Part shown: positions 9,466-17,987 of the stretch, piece by piece | Position numbering within the stretch: the first letter of the stretch is position 1 | Layout of the letters: every line of letters begins with the position of its first letter | Origin: Flavobacterium sp. | Lineage (GTDB): Bacteria > Bacteroidota > Bacteroidia > Flavobacteriales > Flavobacteriaceae | Length of the DNA stretch: 64,000 nucleotides | NCBI GenBank assembly: GCA_016721735.1 | Contig: JADKHM010000019.1 | Coordinates: forward strand, 496,001 to 560,000 | Direction of reading: 5' to 3' | Notes under the pieces: generated by a model | What the model saw: only the letters and a program-made list of their open reading frames with translations | What the model was told of the DNA's origin: nothing | Databases searched by the model: none | Program-made: the position numbers and the translations under genes

Positions 9466-10104
9466 TTAATTTTTTCTAAGAATGACACGCAGTGTTTTGC
9501 GATTTTCGTTAGCCAAAAAAGACAGGAAATAACACCCATTCGATAAATTTGATATATCAATTACTTTTTCGTTTTCAGAAAAAAAGTCAATAAATCTGCC
9601 GGATTCGTCAAATATAAGGCCGCTTTTGACTTCATGGTTAAGAAACAACCTTCCGTCGGATGGATTGGTAAAAATGATGTCAATTTCGTCTACTTTATTT
9701 GTTGATTTTGAAGAAAGCACAACATCATTTTGGATAGGAGTTCTAAAAAAACCATCTCGAAAATCTTGTAGATTCTCTTCTTGAAAGGAATCATAAAAAA
9801 CGTTTACTCTTAAATGAAACATTTGCTCTTGAAAGGTATTGATGGGAATTTCAAAATTGTTATTTAAGAACGCAATTGAAGATCCAAATCCATGTACAAA
9901 ACAAGCTTCGACTACAATCATATTTTCATCAATATTGTATTGCCAAGAACTAAAATAATACAATTCCACTCCTTCGGTATCAAGTTCAATATTAATCGTC
10001 TCATCTGAAATTCTACTGATTGCTATTTCATGAATAGACAATGCGAAACCTTGGCACGAGGTCAAAATAATAATTACCAAATATTTTATACGTTTAAGTT
10101 TCAT
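9466..10104 (-). CDS. Secreted protein with T9SS type-A sorting domain
   Basis: The product is 212 aa. A signal peptide (about 1-22) precedes a beta-rich region without a recognised catalytic domain. The last approximately 75 residues have the T9SS C-terminal domain layout: FTNPSDGRLFL, then GLIFDESGRFIDFF, then IDISNLSNGCYFLSF and a basic tail ending ILRKN. Such tails direct export through the outer membrane and anchoring or release at the cell surface. The start codon abuts the stop of the upstream gene (10105), so coupled translation is likely. The function of the passenger is unknown. Confidence 0.72.
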   Translation of the reverse strand: MKLKRIKYLVIIILTSCQGFALSIHEIAISRISDETINIELDTEGVELYYFSSWQYNIDENMIVVEACFVHGFGSSIAFLNNNFEIPINTFQEQMFHLRVNVFYDSFQEENLQDFRDGFFRTPIQNDVVLSSKSTNKVDEIDIIFTNPSDGRLFLNHEVKSGLIFDESGRFIDFFSENEKVIDISNLSNGCYFLSFLANENRKTLRVILRKN

Positions 10105-11253
10105 CTACTCCGTCTTTTCAAATTCATTTAAACCATAAAGAATTTCCTTCATCTTTGTGCCGTTTATCTCGACTGGTTTGTATGCCACATTAAACTTCTC
10201 AATAGCAACATTGATATCGGCTTTGAGTTTTTTGTATTCTACGGGCAACTTCGAATCACATTGTTTCTCGTTTTCGTAACTATTGAGAATAATACTAAAC
10301 TTTTCATAGAACTTAGCACCTTGATCTATAAAGTTATTATACTGTGAAATAAACTGCAGAAGGCGATCTATCGGAAAATCAAGATTAACTTGCATTTTAT
10401 ACTGCGAAGTTGCGGTAGCAGTTTTCATCTTAATTAAATAGTCTTCCATCTTTTGCGTAATGTCTTCCCAATCGTCGTTGGTTCTGCAGTTTTCTAAAGT
10501 GGCGCTGTAACCAATCGGCTTGGTGTATTCCTTAAACAAAACCTCGATGTCTTGCTTTATTTTTTCGTTACTTGTTTGAAGAAAAGCTGTTTCAAAATAG
10601 ATTGTATTTAAGTCATTTTGCATTCTTAAGGTAAAATCCAAAATACATTCAACTTTTGTCATTTCCATTTCCTTTTCTTCTTTAGAAAGATTGGAGGAAA
10701 CCATATTTGTAAATGTTTGAATTACTGATGCAATCGTATTGGTGCCAAGTAATGAGGTTAACTCAAATGCATGTTTTTTGTCTTTTTTGTTCGCCAATAC
10801 TTCTTTTAATTTGTCGTATTCTGGATATTGATTTGGGTTTGCGATTTTACTTATTTCATTAAAAGTTCGTACAGATGCAAAATGATGATCTAAACTGAGT
10901 ACTTTTTCATAAAGAATCTTGATGATTTGCAACCCCTTTAAATAACGAACCTTCGAAACATCATTTAGATTGTTTAATTTCAATTGATCTATTTCACCTT
11001 CAACTTGGTTTTTTTTGATCAAGAGATTAATCTTTTCTTCCAGGTTTGAAGAGGAAGCCAAATTGAGATTTACAACCATCAAATCCGATTCTTTCCTTTC
11101 AATAATCAAGGCATAATGCGAATTGATTGCCCTAATTGCATTCGACAATTCAACCAAGATTTCATTTGGTTGATTGTCTTTCGCAAAAAACATCGGCGAA
11201 GACCTTACAGTCAAAACTAAAAGAAGCATTGAAATGAGGATTTGGGACTTCAT
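10105..11253 (-). CDS. Exported helical protein, function unknown
   Basis: The product is 382 aa with an N-terminal signal peptide (about 1-19, hydrophobic core ILISMLLLVLTV) and otherwise mostly helical, charged sequence with coiled-coil character (for example LEEKINLLIKKNQVEGEIDQ). I recognise no family. It lies between the DTG-protease lipoprotein gene and the T9SS-tailed protein gene on the same strand, so the three probably work together at the cell envelope. There are two cysteines in the C-terminal half. Confidence 0.6.
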   Translation of the reverse strand: MKSQILISMLLLVLTVRSSPMFFAKDNQPNEILVELSNAIRAINSHYALIIERKESDLMVVNLNLASSSNLEEKINLLIKKNQVEGEIDQLKLNNLNDVSKVRYLKGLQIIKILYEKVLSLDHHFASVRTFNEISKIANPNQYPEYDKLKEVLANKKDKKHAFELTSLLGTNTIASVIQTFTNMVSSNLSKEEKEMEMTKVECILDFTLRMQNDLNTIYFETAFLQTSNEKIKQDIEVLFKEYTKPIGYSATLENCRTNDDWEDITQKMEDYLIKMKTATATSQYKMQVNLDFPIDRLLQFISQYNNFIDQGAKFYEKFSIILNSYENEKQCDSKLPVEYKKLKADINVAIEKFNVAYKPVEINGTKMKEILYGLNEFEKTE

Positions 11254-11294
11254 AATCCATGGGTTTGAATGGCGAATACATTATAAAAAGGCGT

Positions 11295-12428
11295 TTATTG
11301 TGAATTTGAAATAACTTCTAGTTGCAAACTATTCCAATCTTCAGTCTTATTGAGCAAATCTTGTAGCTCACATTGGTTTTCTTCAGAGACTTTTTGTCCA
11401 TTTATAGAGATAATTTGATCTCCCACTTTAAATTTAGTTTGAGACTTTTCCTTTACCACAATTTCAAGTTTCTCTTTATTGACCTTAGCATAGTACATCA
11501 CTTTTCTATTGAAATTGCTTTCAATTGCGTTTTGATTACGCTTCACGTAAACTTTATTGTGATTGTAATCGATAAGCCAATCGAAGGCCTTGATAAAATC
11601 GATTCCGATGTTTTGCGCTTTAATGGAAGTTGACACATTTACTTTTGACTCAAAATGCTGACCTGCAAACTCAATTTGCATTTTTTCATAAACTATTTCC
11701 TGCCCATGAGTATAAGAGGAAATAGTTTGGAACAAAGAGCCTTCTAATACAAGCTTTTTATTGTTTCTAAATTTTCGTTTTTCATCAAAAGGCAAAATGA
11801 TATTTCCGGTATATCCTGTATCTAGTAAGAACTTATATTCTTTATCTTCAATTGTGAGGTAGATAAAAATCTGATTCCATTTGCATTTTGATTTTATCAA
11901 CTGATATGGATAATCAGCGAGGCTTTGATTTAATTGACTGTCATTAATGTTGCAGATTTTCTGATTTGTGAAATCTAACTGCATCGATAATTTATTTTCA
12001 AAAAAAACATCTAAACCCAGAATTCCAGAATAGTTTCTTGTAGGCTGTTGACATCTTGATGCCGGCATTGTAACAAAAGACAGCACTTTTGTATTGCTTT
12101 CAAAAAGAGATGAATTCAATTGCACAGTTAACAGCCTTTTCACTATTTTTTTATTATCTGCTCCTTTTACAGAACCAAAAGAACTCGTTTTTTTAATTCT
12201 GAAATTAGGAACAACGGTAGAATCTATCAAAACAGATCTTGTTGCTCCAGTGTCGAAGAGAAAATTAGTGTCGAAGCCATCAATGTTGAGATCTAGTAAT
12301 GGAGATTTGTTGTTAAGCACTAATTTTTGGCAATCGATTTTGGGATTAACTTTTTCATTAGCTAATTGCTTAATTGATGAGCAAGAAACAAAAAATAAAG
12401 CAAAAAATATAACCTGTTTTTTTTTCAT
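11295..12428 (-). CDS. Lipoprotein with two retropepsin-like (DTG) lobes and a PDZ domain
   Basis: The product is 377 aa. The lipobox FFALFFVSCSS marks a lipoprotein. There are two aspartyl-protease motifs, FLFDTGATRS (near residue 58) and FLLDTGYTGN (near residue 201), one in each half of the catalytic region. This is the pepsin-like arrangement of two lobes in a single chain, rather than the single lobe of retropepsins that must dimerise. A PDZ domain closes the protein (VGDQIISINGQKV). I infer a cell-surface or periplasmic protease of the aspartyl-protease/PDZ type common in Bacteroidota. The substrate is unknown; exported neighbours on both sides are candidates. Confidence 0.78.
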   Translation of the reverse strand: MKKKQVIFFALFFVSCSSIKQLANEKVNPKIDCQKLVLNNKSPLLDLNIDGFDTNFLFDTGATRSVLIDSTVVPNFRIKKTSSFGSVKGADNKKIVKRLLTVQLNSSLFESNTKVLSFVTMPASRCQQPTRNYSGILGLDVFFENKLSMQLDFTNQKICNINDSQLNQSLADYPYQLIKSKCKWNQIFIYLTIEDKEYKFLLDTGYTGNIILPFDEKRKFRNNKKLVLEGSLFQTISSYTHGQEIVYEKMQIEFAGQHFESKVNVSTSIKAQNIGIDFIKAFDWLIDYNHNKVYVKRNQNAIESNFNRKVMYYAKVNKEKLEIVVKEKSQTKFKVGDQIISINGQKVSEENQCELQDLLNKTEDWNSLQLEVISNSQ

Positions 12429-12447
12429 AATTACTTTAACAATTAAA

Positions 12448-12495
12448 TATAGAACTCTATTTAAAGAACGTGTGTGAATTAAACAGAGTTCTATA
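12448..12495. promoter_or_regulatory. 11-bp perfect inverted repeat
   Basis: tatagaactct (12448-12458) is exactly complementary to agagttctata (12485-12495) with a 26-nt spacer. It lies between the stop of the small secreted protein (12508) and the start of the DTG-protease gene (12428), both on the minus strand. It could be an operator, an RNA hairpin controlling the downstream start, or an imperfect terminator; no T tract follows the arm, which argues against a classical terminator. Confidence 0.45.
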
Positions 12496-12507
12496 ATGCA
12501 GTTAAGA

Positions 12508-12924
12508 TTAATCTTGCAAATGTTTAATAATTACTTCCAAAATCTCTTTTATTGCCTCAAGAATACAACTAAAACACCATCTGTTTTGAGTATTGGTTCC
12601 CGAATCAGATATCGTTGATTTAGAAACAGTAAGCAAAACACTATTATCTTGCTTCAAAATATCAACATCTGGAGTAACATTTGAAAGATAACTAAATACT
12701 TTTTGCATTAATAATGTTTCTTCTTTTGTCGGAGAATTAGGTCCGGCTTGTTTCATCCATTCCGCAAAGGTCATTCCTTTCGAATACGTTTGTTTTGCTG
12801 TGTGCACCAAGGCAATCATTTGAGCATCAACAACGCTTTTTAAATCTGAAGATAATTTTTCTTGCGCATTTCCCGCAAAACAAAACATAACTGTGGCGAT
12901 TAAACCTAAAAATAATTTTTTCAT
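12508..12924 (-). CDS. Small secreted protein with C-terminal WCFSC motif
   Basis: The product is 138 aa. A signal peptide (about 1-20, cut after GNAQ) is followed by a helical middle region and a C-terminal 28 residues that begin NRWCFSC and continue as a strongly amphipathic helix (ILEAIKEILEVIIKHLQD). I do not recognise a family; small secreted proteins of this general layout occur in flavobacteria. It is upstream of the aspartyl-protease lipoprotein gene on the same strand. A maturation substrate or peptide precursor is possible but speculative. Confidence 0.6.
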   Translation of the reverse strand: MKKLFLGLIATVMFCFAGNAQEKLSSDLKSVVDAQMIALVHTAKQTYSKGMTFAEWMKQAGPNSPTKEETLLMQKVFSYLSNVTPDVDILKQDNSVLLTVSKSTISDSGTNTQNRWCFSCILEAIKEILEVIIKHLQD

Positions 12925-13059
12925 GGCTAATAAAATTAAAAAGTTAAAAATAAATTGAATTTTACAAATTTTCTCGAGTCATTTGATATCGTAAAGCTAA
13001 TTCCTTAAAAAGAAATTGACTTGCAGTTTTTCTGTATTTACTGTTAATTTTATTTGCCC

Positions 13060-13067
13060 TATTTTTG
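13060..13067 (+). promoter_or_regulatory. Bacteroidota -7 promoter motif before the phosphoesterase gene
   Basis: TATTTTTG matches TAnnTTTG, the -7 element of Bacteroidota sigma-A promoters. It predicts a transcript starting near 13074, about 15 nt before the ATG at 13089, which supports that start over an upstream in-frame TTG. No convincing -33 element is visible. Confidence 0.5.
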
Positions 13068-13088
13068 CCGTCAACATCACACTTAATT

Positions 13089-13814
13089 ATGAGAACATTA
13101 GTCATCGGCGATATTCATGGCGGTCTTCGGGCTTTACATCAAATATTTGAACGCGCCAATATATCAACAACTGACCGATTGATTTTTTTAGGCGATTATG
13201 TAGATGGTTGGAGTCAATCACCTCAGGTAATCGATTTTCTAATTGCCTTACGACAAACACATTCTTGCGTTTTTATCCGAGGGAATCACGACGAGCTGCT
13301 GAGTGAATGGTTGTCCGAAAGTAAAGACAATTTGACCTGGTACCAACACGGCGGAGAATCGACGGTTTTAGCCTACTCGCAATTAAGTGATGCAACCAAG
13401 ACAAGACATATTGCCTTTTTGCAATCACTTGAAAATTATTTTCTTGATGATCAAAACCGATTGTTTGTTCACGCTGGTTTTACTAATATGAATGGCGTTA
13501 ATTTCGAACATTTTCCTAAACTTTTCTACTGGGAACGCACTTTATGGGAAACAGCGCTAGCTTTAGATAAAACACTTTCTCCCGACGCTCTTACTTACCC
13601 TAGAAGGTTAAGACTTTATCATGAAATATTTATTGGTCATACACCTGTTACTCAAATAGGAAAAACTGTACCAACGGCAATGGCCAATGTGTGGAATGTT
13701 GACACTGGCGCTGCGTTTAAAGGACCGCTCACAGCGATGGACATTGACACTAAAGAATATTGGCAAAGTGAACCTCTTCCTGATTTATATCCTAATGAAA
13801 AAGGGAGAAATTAA
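13089..13814 (+). CDS. Metallophosphoesterase (PPP-type Ser/Thr phosphatase or ApaH-like)
   Basis: The product is 241 aa. The signature metal-binding motifs of PPP-family phosphoesterases are in order: GDIHGG near residue 7, GDYVDGW near 36, GNHDE near 66, later a histidine in FVHAGF and a C-terminal GHTPV. These coordinate two metal ions for phosphate-ester hydrolysis. The substrate could be a phosphoprotein or diadenosine tetraphosphate; sequence alone does not decide. I chose the ATG at 13089 because the protein then opens directly with the catalytic MRTLVIGDIHGG and the -7 box fits. Confidence 0.88.
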   Translation: MRTLVIGDIHGGLRALHQIFERANISTTDRLIFLGDYVDGWSQSPQVIDFLIALRQTHSCVFIRGNHDELLSEWLSESKDNLTWYQHGGESTVLAYSQLSDATKTRHIAFLQSLENYFLDDQNRLFVHAGFTNMNGVNFEHFPKLFYWERTLWETALALDKTLSPDALTYPRRLRLYHEIFIGHTPVTQIGKTVPTAMANVWNVDTGAAFKGPLTAMDIDTKEYWQSEPLPDLYPNEKGRN

Positions 13815-13853
13815 ATAGAACTAACTACATTTGAAAAACCAAAACAGAATACT

Positions 13854-14390
13854 ATGAAAAAAAATCTACTATGTTTATTGCTAATCGCCGGCTGTTTTGC
13901 TTCTTGGTCTCAATCAAGCAGAAATAACAAACATGAAGTGAAGTGGAATATTGCCAGCACGATCTTTCTCGGATCGGTTGAAGTTGGATATGAATATCTA
14001 CTTGACGGAAATCAATCGGTTGGCGCAGAAATTCTTATCAATGATTCGTACAATTTTGGGATCGGACGTGATGCTAAAGATTTTAATACCAGTAGTTTTC
14101 TTGTCAATTATAGTTATTATACTGGTGCAGAAAAAAACAATTCCGGATTTGTCATTTCTCCAATGATAAAATACCGAACAGGAAATTATCAAAAGAGTGA
14201 CTTAGATCCAAAGATTGATATGAACAGTTTTATTTTGGGAATTGGTGGTGGCTATAAATGGAATTTTAGCGACAAATTTGTATTTGGTCCGTATGCTACG
14301 ATTGGAAGAAACTTTAGTTCTAAAGTAAATGACGAATTTAACACTGCGATAGAATTCAATGCTGGATTTGGCATTGGCTATAGATTCTAG
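13854..14390 (+). CDS. Small outer-membrane beta-barrel protein
   Basis: The product is 178 aa with a signal peptide (about 1-20, ending SWSQ) and alternating aromatic and hydrophobic strands typical of an eight-stranded barrel, ending in the outer-membrane C-terminal pattern NAGFGIGYRF. It resembles DUF3575 or OmpW-size porin-like proteins, but no ligand can be assigned. It follows the phosphoesterase by 39 bp on the same strand and is closed by a strong terminator. Confidence 0.7.
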   Translation: MKKNLLCLLLIAGCFASWSQSSRNNKHEVKWNIASTIFLGSVEVGYEYLLDGNQSVGAEILINDSYNFGIGRDAKDFNTSSFLVNYSYYTGAEKNNSGFVISPMIKYRTGNYQKSDLDPKIDMNSFILGIGGGYKWNFSDKFVFGPYATIGRNFSSKVNDEFNTAIEFNAGFGIGYRF

Positions 14391-14406
14391 CACTGTAACA
14401 AAAAAC

Positions 14407-14436
14407 AAAAAAGCGACTCGATTGAGTCGCTTTTTT
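14407..14436. terminator. Bidirectional intrinsic terminator
   Basis: gcgactc (14413-14419), loop gatt, gagtcgc (14424-14430), with six A before and six T after. The hairpin sits between the convergent beta-barrel gene (plus) and the aldehyde dehydrogenase gene (minus) and can end both transcripts. Confidence 0.9.
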
Positions 14437-14458
14437 GTTTTAGGTAATATCCTAGTTA

Positions 14459-16012
14459 TTATAAGTCAAATTTGATTCCTTGCGCTAAAGGCAAGTTAGT
14501 GGTATAATTGATGGTATTGGTTTGTCTTCGCATATAGATTTTCCAAGCATCTGATCCAGACTCACGGCCTCCGCCAGTTTCTTTCTCTCCACCAAATGCA
14601 CCGCCAATCTCAGCTCCTGAAGTTCCAATATTGACATTTGCAATACCGCAATCAGATCCAGCGACAGAAAGAAAACGTTCTGCTTCACGAAGATTATTTG
14701 TCATAATAGCTGATGATAATCCTTGTGCCACGCCATTTTGAACATCGATTGCGTTTTCAACTTCGCCGCTATACTTTAATAGATACAATACCGGAGCAAA
14801 AGTTTCGTGTTGAACGATTTCAAAAGAATTATTTGCTTCTGCAATAGCTGGTTTGACATAACAACCGCTTTCGTATCCTGCTCCTGAAAGAACGCCGCCT
14901 TCAACAAGAATTTTACCGCCTTCAGCAACAACTTTCGCCAAGGCTTTGTTATACATTTCAACCGCGTGAGTGTCGATTAGTGGCCCAACATGATTGTTTT
15001 GGTCGAGTGGATTTCCGATACGTAATTGTTTGTACGCAGAGACAATCGCTTCTTTTACTTTATCGTAGATACTTTCGTGAATAATTAAACGTCTTGTAGA
15101 AGTACATCTTTGTCCAGCAGTTCCTACCGCTCCGAAGACCGCTCCAATCACAGTCATTTTGATATCTGCGTCTGGCGTAACTATAATCGCATTGTTTCCG
15201 CCCAATTCTAAAAGTGATTTCCCCAAACGACCCGCAACAGTTTGCGCAACGATTTTTCCCATTCGGGTTGAACCTGTTGCAGAAACCAACGGAATTCGTT
15301 TGTCGGCAGTCATTAATTCTCCGATTTTGTAATCGCCATTGATCAGGCACGAGATTCCTTCTGGAAGATTATTTTCCTTTAAAACTTCGGCAATGATGTT
15401 TTGACAAGCAACGCCGCACAAAGGCGTTTTTTCTGATGGTTTCCAAACACAAACGTCGCCGCAAATCCAAGCTAATGCTGTGTTCCAAGCCCAAACGGCT
15501 ACTGGAAAGTTGAACGCTGAGATGATCCCAACTACGCCCATTGGATGGTATTGTTCGTACATTCTGTGGCCTGGACGTTCCGAGTGCATCGTTAGTCCGT
15601 GTAATTGTCTTGATAGACCAACTGCGAAATCGCAGATATCGATCATTTCTTGCACTTCACCGTAACCTTCTTGGAGTGATTTACCCATTTCGTAAGAAAC
15701 GAGTTTCCCTAAAGCTTCTTTGTTTTTGCGTAATTTTTCTCCGAATTGGCGCACGATTTCACCTCGTTGTGGTGCTGGCATCAAACGAAATGTTTTAAAT
15801 GCTTCGGTTGCGGTTTGCATTACTTTTTCGTAATCGGCCGCAGTGGTAGTTTTTACTGTGGCAATTAGTTGTCCGTCGACTGGCGAATAAGATTCTAGGA
15901 TTTCGCCATTAGAAAAGTTATTTTGTCCGGTAGAAGTTCCATCATTAGTAGCTTTGATGCCTAATTGTGCGAGGGCTTCTTTCATTCCGAATTGGTCTGC
16001 TATTGTTGTCAT
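14459..16012 (-). CDS. amaB: ALDH7-type aldehyde dehydrogenase (aminoadipate semialdehyde/piperideine-6-carboxylate dehydrogenase)
   Basis: The product is 517 aa. The active-site Cys lies in TAGQRCTSTRR and the general-base Glu in LLELGGNNAIIV. The ELGGNNA form and the VGTAGQRCT segment are characteristic of ALDH7 (antiquitin) enzymes, which oxidise alpha-aminoadipate semialdehyde in lysine breakdown with NAD. The cytosolic product would be 2-aminoadipate. It follows the 3-hydroxyanthranilate dioxygenase gene on the same strand, 191 bp away, so a role in the kynurenine route (aminomuconate semialdehyde, ALDH8) was considered; the motifs favour ALDH7. A -7 box at 16050-16057 suggests its own promoter. 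Confidence 0.8.
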   Translation of the reverse strand: MTTIADQFGMKEALAQLGIKATNDGTSTGQNNFSNGEILESYSPVDGQLIATVKTTTAADYEKVMQTATEAFKTFRLMPAPQRGEIVRQFGEKLRKNKEALGKLVSYEMGKSLQEGYGEVQEMIDICDFAVGLSRQLHGLTMHSERPGHRMYEQYHPMGVVGIISAFNFPVAVWAWNTALAWICGDVCVWKPSEKTPLCGVACQNIIAEVLKENNLPEGISCLINGDYKIGELMTADKRIPLVSATGSTRMGKIVAQTVAGRLGKSLLELGGNNAIIVTPDADIKMTVIGAVFGAVGTAGQRCTSTRRLIIHESIYDKVKEAIVSAYKQLRIGNPLDQNNHVGPLIDTHAVEMYNKALAKVVAEGGKILVEGGVLSGAGYESGCYVKPAIAEANNSFEIVQHETFAPVLYLLKYSGEVENAIDVQNGVAQGLSSAIMTNNLREAERFLSVAGSDCGIANVNIGTSGAEIGGAFGGEKETGGGRESGSDAWKIYMRRQTNTINYTTNLPLAQGIKFDL

Positions 16013-16049
16013 TTATCTTTTATTTTTTTGAATTATATCGATTGCGAGG

Positions 16050-16057
16050 CAAAAGTA
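16050..16057 (-). promoter_or_regulatory. -7 promoter motif for the aldehyde dehydrogenase gene
   Basis: On the minus strand this reads TACTTTTG, a perfect TAnnTTTG, 38 nt from the ATG at 16012. It gives a predicted start of transcription near 16043. No clear -33 element is present. Confidence 0.5.
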
Positions 16058-16059
16058 AA

Positions 16060-16095
16060 TAATAATGAATAATTAATGGTTAATAATGAATAATT
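16060..16095. repeat. 15-bp direct repeat taataatgaataatt
   Basis: Two exact copies of taataatgaataatt (16060-16074 and 16081-16095) are separated by 6 bp, immediately upstream of the -7 box of the aldehyde dehydrogenase gene. The spacing of 21 bp is two helical turns, which would suit a dimeric or cooperative binding site, but AT-rich simple repeats of this kind are also common junk in such genomes. Confidence 0.5.
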
Positions 16096-16109
16096 CCTTG
16101 GAAGAAAAT

Positions 16110-16193
16110 GCCCTAGCCCTGATGGAAGTGGTTATCCTTTTGCGCCGGCGTTCGGCGTGAAAGATAGTAACGTACAGCAGGTTCCTGGCTCCT
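16110..16193. repeat. Dispersed hairpin repeat, copy A
   Basis: The sequence opens gccctagccctgatggaagt and continues with tatccttttg, an internal ggcgttcggcg, then aaagat and an ending gctcct. It shares these blocks in the same order with 39711-39793, and its opening and closing blocks also with 57709-57811. The outer segments are partly complementary, so the RNA could fold as an imperfect stem. This copy is the most diverged in its closing arm. It lies between the nbaC stop and the aldehyde dehydrogenase promoter. Confidence 0.75.
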
Positions 16194-16203
16194 TATATTA
16201 ATA

Positions 16204-16737
16204 CTACTTCGTGTAACGCGGATCGGTTTCCATCACGGTGGCGCAATTGTGGCAAGTACGCAGGTTGATTGAATTGTAAAAGTGTGTAAAATGTGGCAAG
16301 AAATCTTGTTCAATATCGTTCAATTCGAAATAAACTTCATAGAGCTTGTGATTGCAATTGTCGCAATGCCAAAGCAAGCCGTCTTTGAATCCTTTGCCTG
16401 CGCGTTTTCGCTCAATAACGAGCCCAATCGAGTTTTCAGATCGTACTGGGGAATGGGGGCTTTTTGCTGGGTGTAAATCCATTTCGCCAGCATGCATTTC
16501 CATTTCTTTGCGTTCGCCGTTTTCTTGGATTACCACTTTGATGGAACCTTCGAGTTGGTAGAATAATTCTTCTGTTTCGTTGTAGTGATAATCTTTTCTA
16601 GCATTGGGTCCTGCAACGATCATGACAATGTAATCATCAGAATCGACATAGATGTTTTTGTTTCCCACGGGAGGTTTTAGAAGATGTCTATTGTCTTTGA
16701 TCCATTGATTGAGGTTGAACGGTTTTGCAATTGCCAT
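16204..16737 (-). CDS. nbaC: 3-hydroxyanthranilate 3,4-dioxygenase
   Basis: The product is 177 aa, the usual size of the bacterial enzyme. It is a cupin with the iron ligands expected in GPNARKDYHYNETEELFYQL (His then Glu) and the later DLHPAKSPHSP block, followed by the family's rubredoxin-like site with two CxxC pairs (CDNC near residue 125, CHNC near 161). The enzyme opens the ring of 3-hydroxyanthranilate in the kynurenine pathway of tryptophan breakdown, giving aminocarboxymuconate semialdehyde. It stands alone here, without kynureninase or kynurenine monooxygenase in view. Confidence 0.92.
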   Translation of the reverse strand: MAIAKPFNLNQWIKDNRHLLKPPVGNKNIYVDSDDYIVMIVAGPNARKDYHYNETEELFYQLEGSIKVVIQENGERKEMEMHAGEMDLHPAKSPHSPVRSENSIGLVIERKRAGKGFKDGLLWHCDNCNHKLYEVYFELNDIEQDFLPHFTHFYNSINLRTCHNCATVMETDPRYTK

Positions 16738-16771
16738 AATGATAAGATTTGAATTCGAATGATGTAAAATT

Positions 16772-16802
16772 AAAAAAAGGTTAGCGTGAACTAACCTTTT
16801 TT
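16772..16802. terminator. Intrinsic terminator after the endonuclease-like gene
   Basis: aaaaaaaggttag (16772-16784), loop cgtgaa, ctaacctttttt (16791-16802). It lies directly downstream of the minus-strand stop at 16809 and has a T tract in that direction; the symmetric A/T flanks would also allow termination on the other strand. Confidence 0.85.
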
Positions 16803-16808
16803 ACTGAA

Positions 16809-17912
16809 TTATTTTACTTCCTTAATTAAGTAGACATAAACCGGAAAGTGATCGCTAAATCCTATTTCGTTTGCGCCGTGTCTTAGCGGATAACCTTTAT
16901 ATTGACCTGTGGTTGTAATCATATACGGTTTGTTATAGATACCTGCTTTCCAATATCGAAAAGAAGAGTAATCTGACTTTATCAAGGTTTCAGAAACCAT
17001 AATTTGATCGAAAATATCTCCCGCGTCTCTGTAGAAAAGGGAGCATTTCCTTCTTTAGCCATTTGTTCAAATGGATTGTAAACACCAAATTCTTTTACTT
17101 CAGATTTCTTTAGTTTGGCTCCAACACCTTCTTTGACACTTTTGTTATAGGTTCCGTCATTTAAATCGCCCATGGTAATAATCTTTGCATTGGGGTTGAC
17201 TTTATAAATCGAGTCCATTATTTTTCGATTGAGTCGACCTGCTTCTTCTCTAAAAGGGCTACTTTTCTTTTCGCCTCCGGAACGAGAGGGCCAGTGGTTG
17301 ACCATGACATTTACTTCTTCGCCATCTAAAAAACCTGTAACTAGTAGAATATCTCTAGTGTATACCGCTCCCTGCGGCTGCTTCAATTTTGTCTTTGTCC
17401 GCTTTATCTTCTTCCGTTTCTTTGTCTTTTTCCTTTGAACTAGAGTCTTTTCTATAGATTAGTAATGGGATATTGATAGAGCTTGTTGGTTTGAAGTGCT
17501 TTTTCTGATATAACAAAGCGACATCAATACCTCGTTTGTCAGGAGATTCATAATGCACAATTCCGTAATCGTGAGCTGCTAATTTGGGTTCCTTGATAAG
17601 ATCTTCTAAAACACCTCTGTTTTCTATTTCAGATCCGCCAATGAATGTAGGTGAATTGGTGTTTTCTGTAGTTCCTATTTCGGACAAGACTCGGGCTAAG
17701 TTTTCTAGTTTTTTTGTGGTATTTTTAGAAGTCCAATTTTGTGCGCCGTTTGGCAACCATTCTTCATCATTATTTGGATTATTGATGGTGTCAAAAAGGT
17801 TTTCAAAATTATAAAACGCTACCGTATGTACCATATACTTTTTCTGCTGAGCTTGTGCAGCACCTATAGTAAATAAAATAATAAGAAGAGCAACAAAATT
17901 TCTAATTCTCAT
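16809..17912 (-). CDS. Exported endonuclease/exonuclease/phosphatase-family protein (two frameshifts)
   Basis: The product is readable only in three pieces: 17355-17912 (signal peptide, VAFYNFENLFDT metal-site motif, GGSEIENRG), 16982-17386 (VNHWPSRSGGE and MGDLNDGTYNKSV, the catalytic core) and 16809-17000 (ending GFSDHFPVYVYL, the catalytic SDHFP motif). The first shift falls at 17364-17386 and the second at 17031-17038. They compensate, so the total of 1104 nt is divisible by three and would encode 367 aa. A Lys/Glu/Asp-rich insert precedes the first shift. The fold covers nucleases and phosphoesterases; secretion and the adjacent TonB receptor locus favour an extracellular role. The shifts look like sequence errors or recent lesions. 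Confidence 0.78.
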
Positions 17913-17987
17913 GTGAATTTTGTATTAATTTAAATTTAAGTTTAACATAAACTTGGCACCAAAAGTAATTAATATTAATTTAATAGG

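Noticed and set aside
14459..16012. Aminomuconate semialdehyde dehydrogenase of the kynurenine route
   Set aside because: Proximity to nbaC suggests it, but ELGGNNA and VGTAGQRCT are ALDH7 features, not ALDH8.
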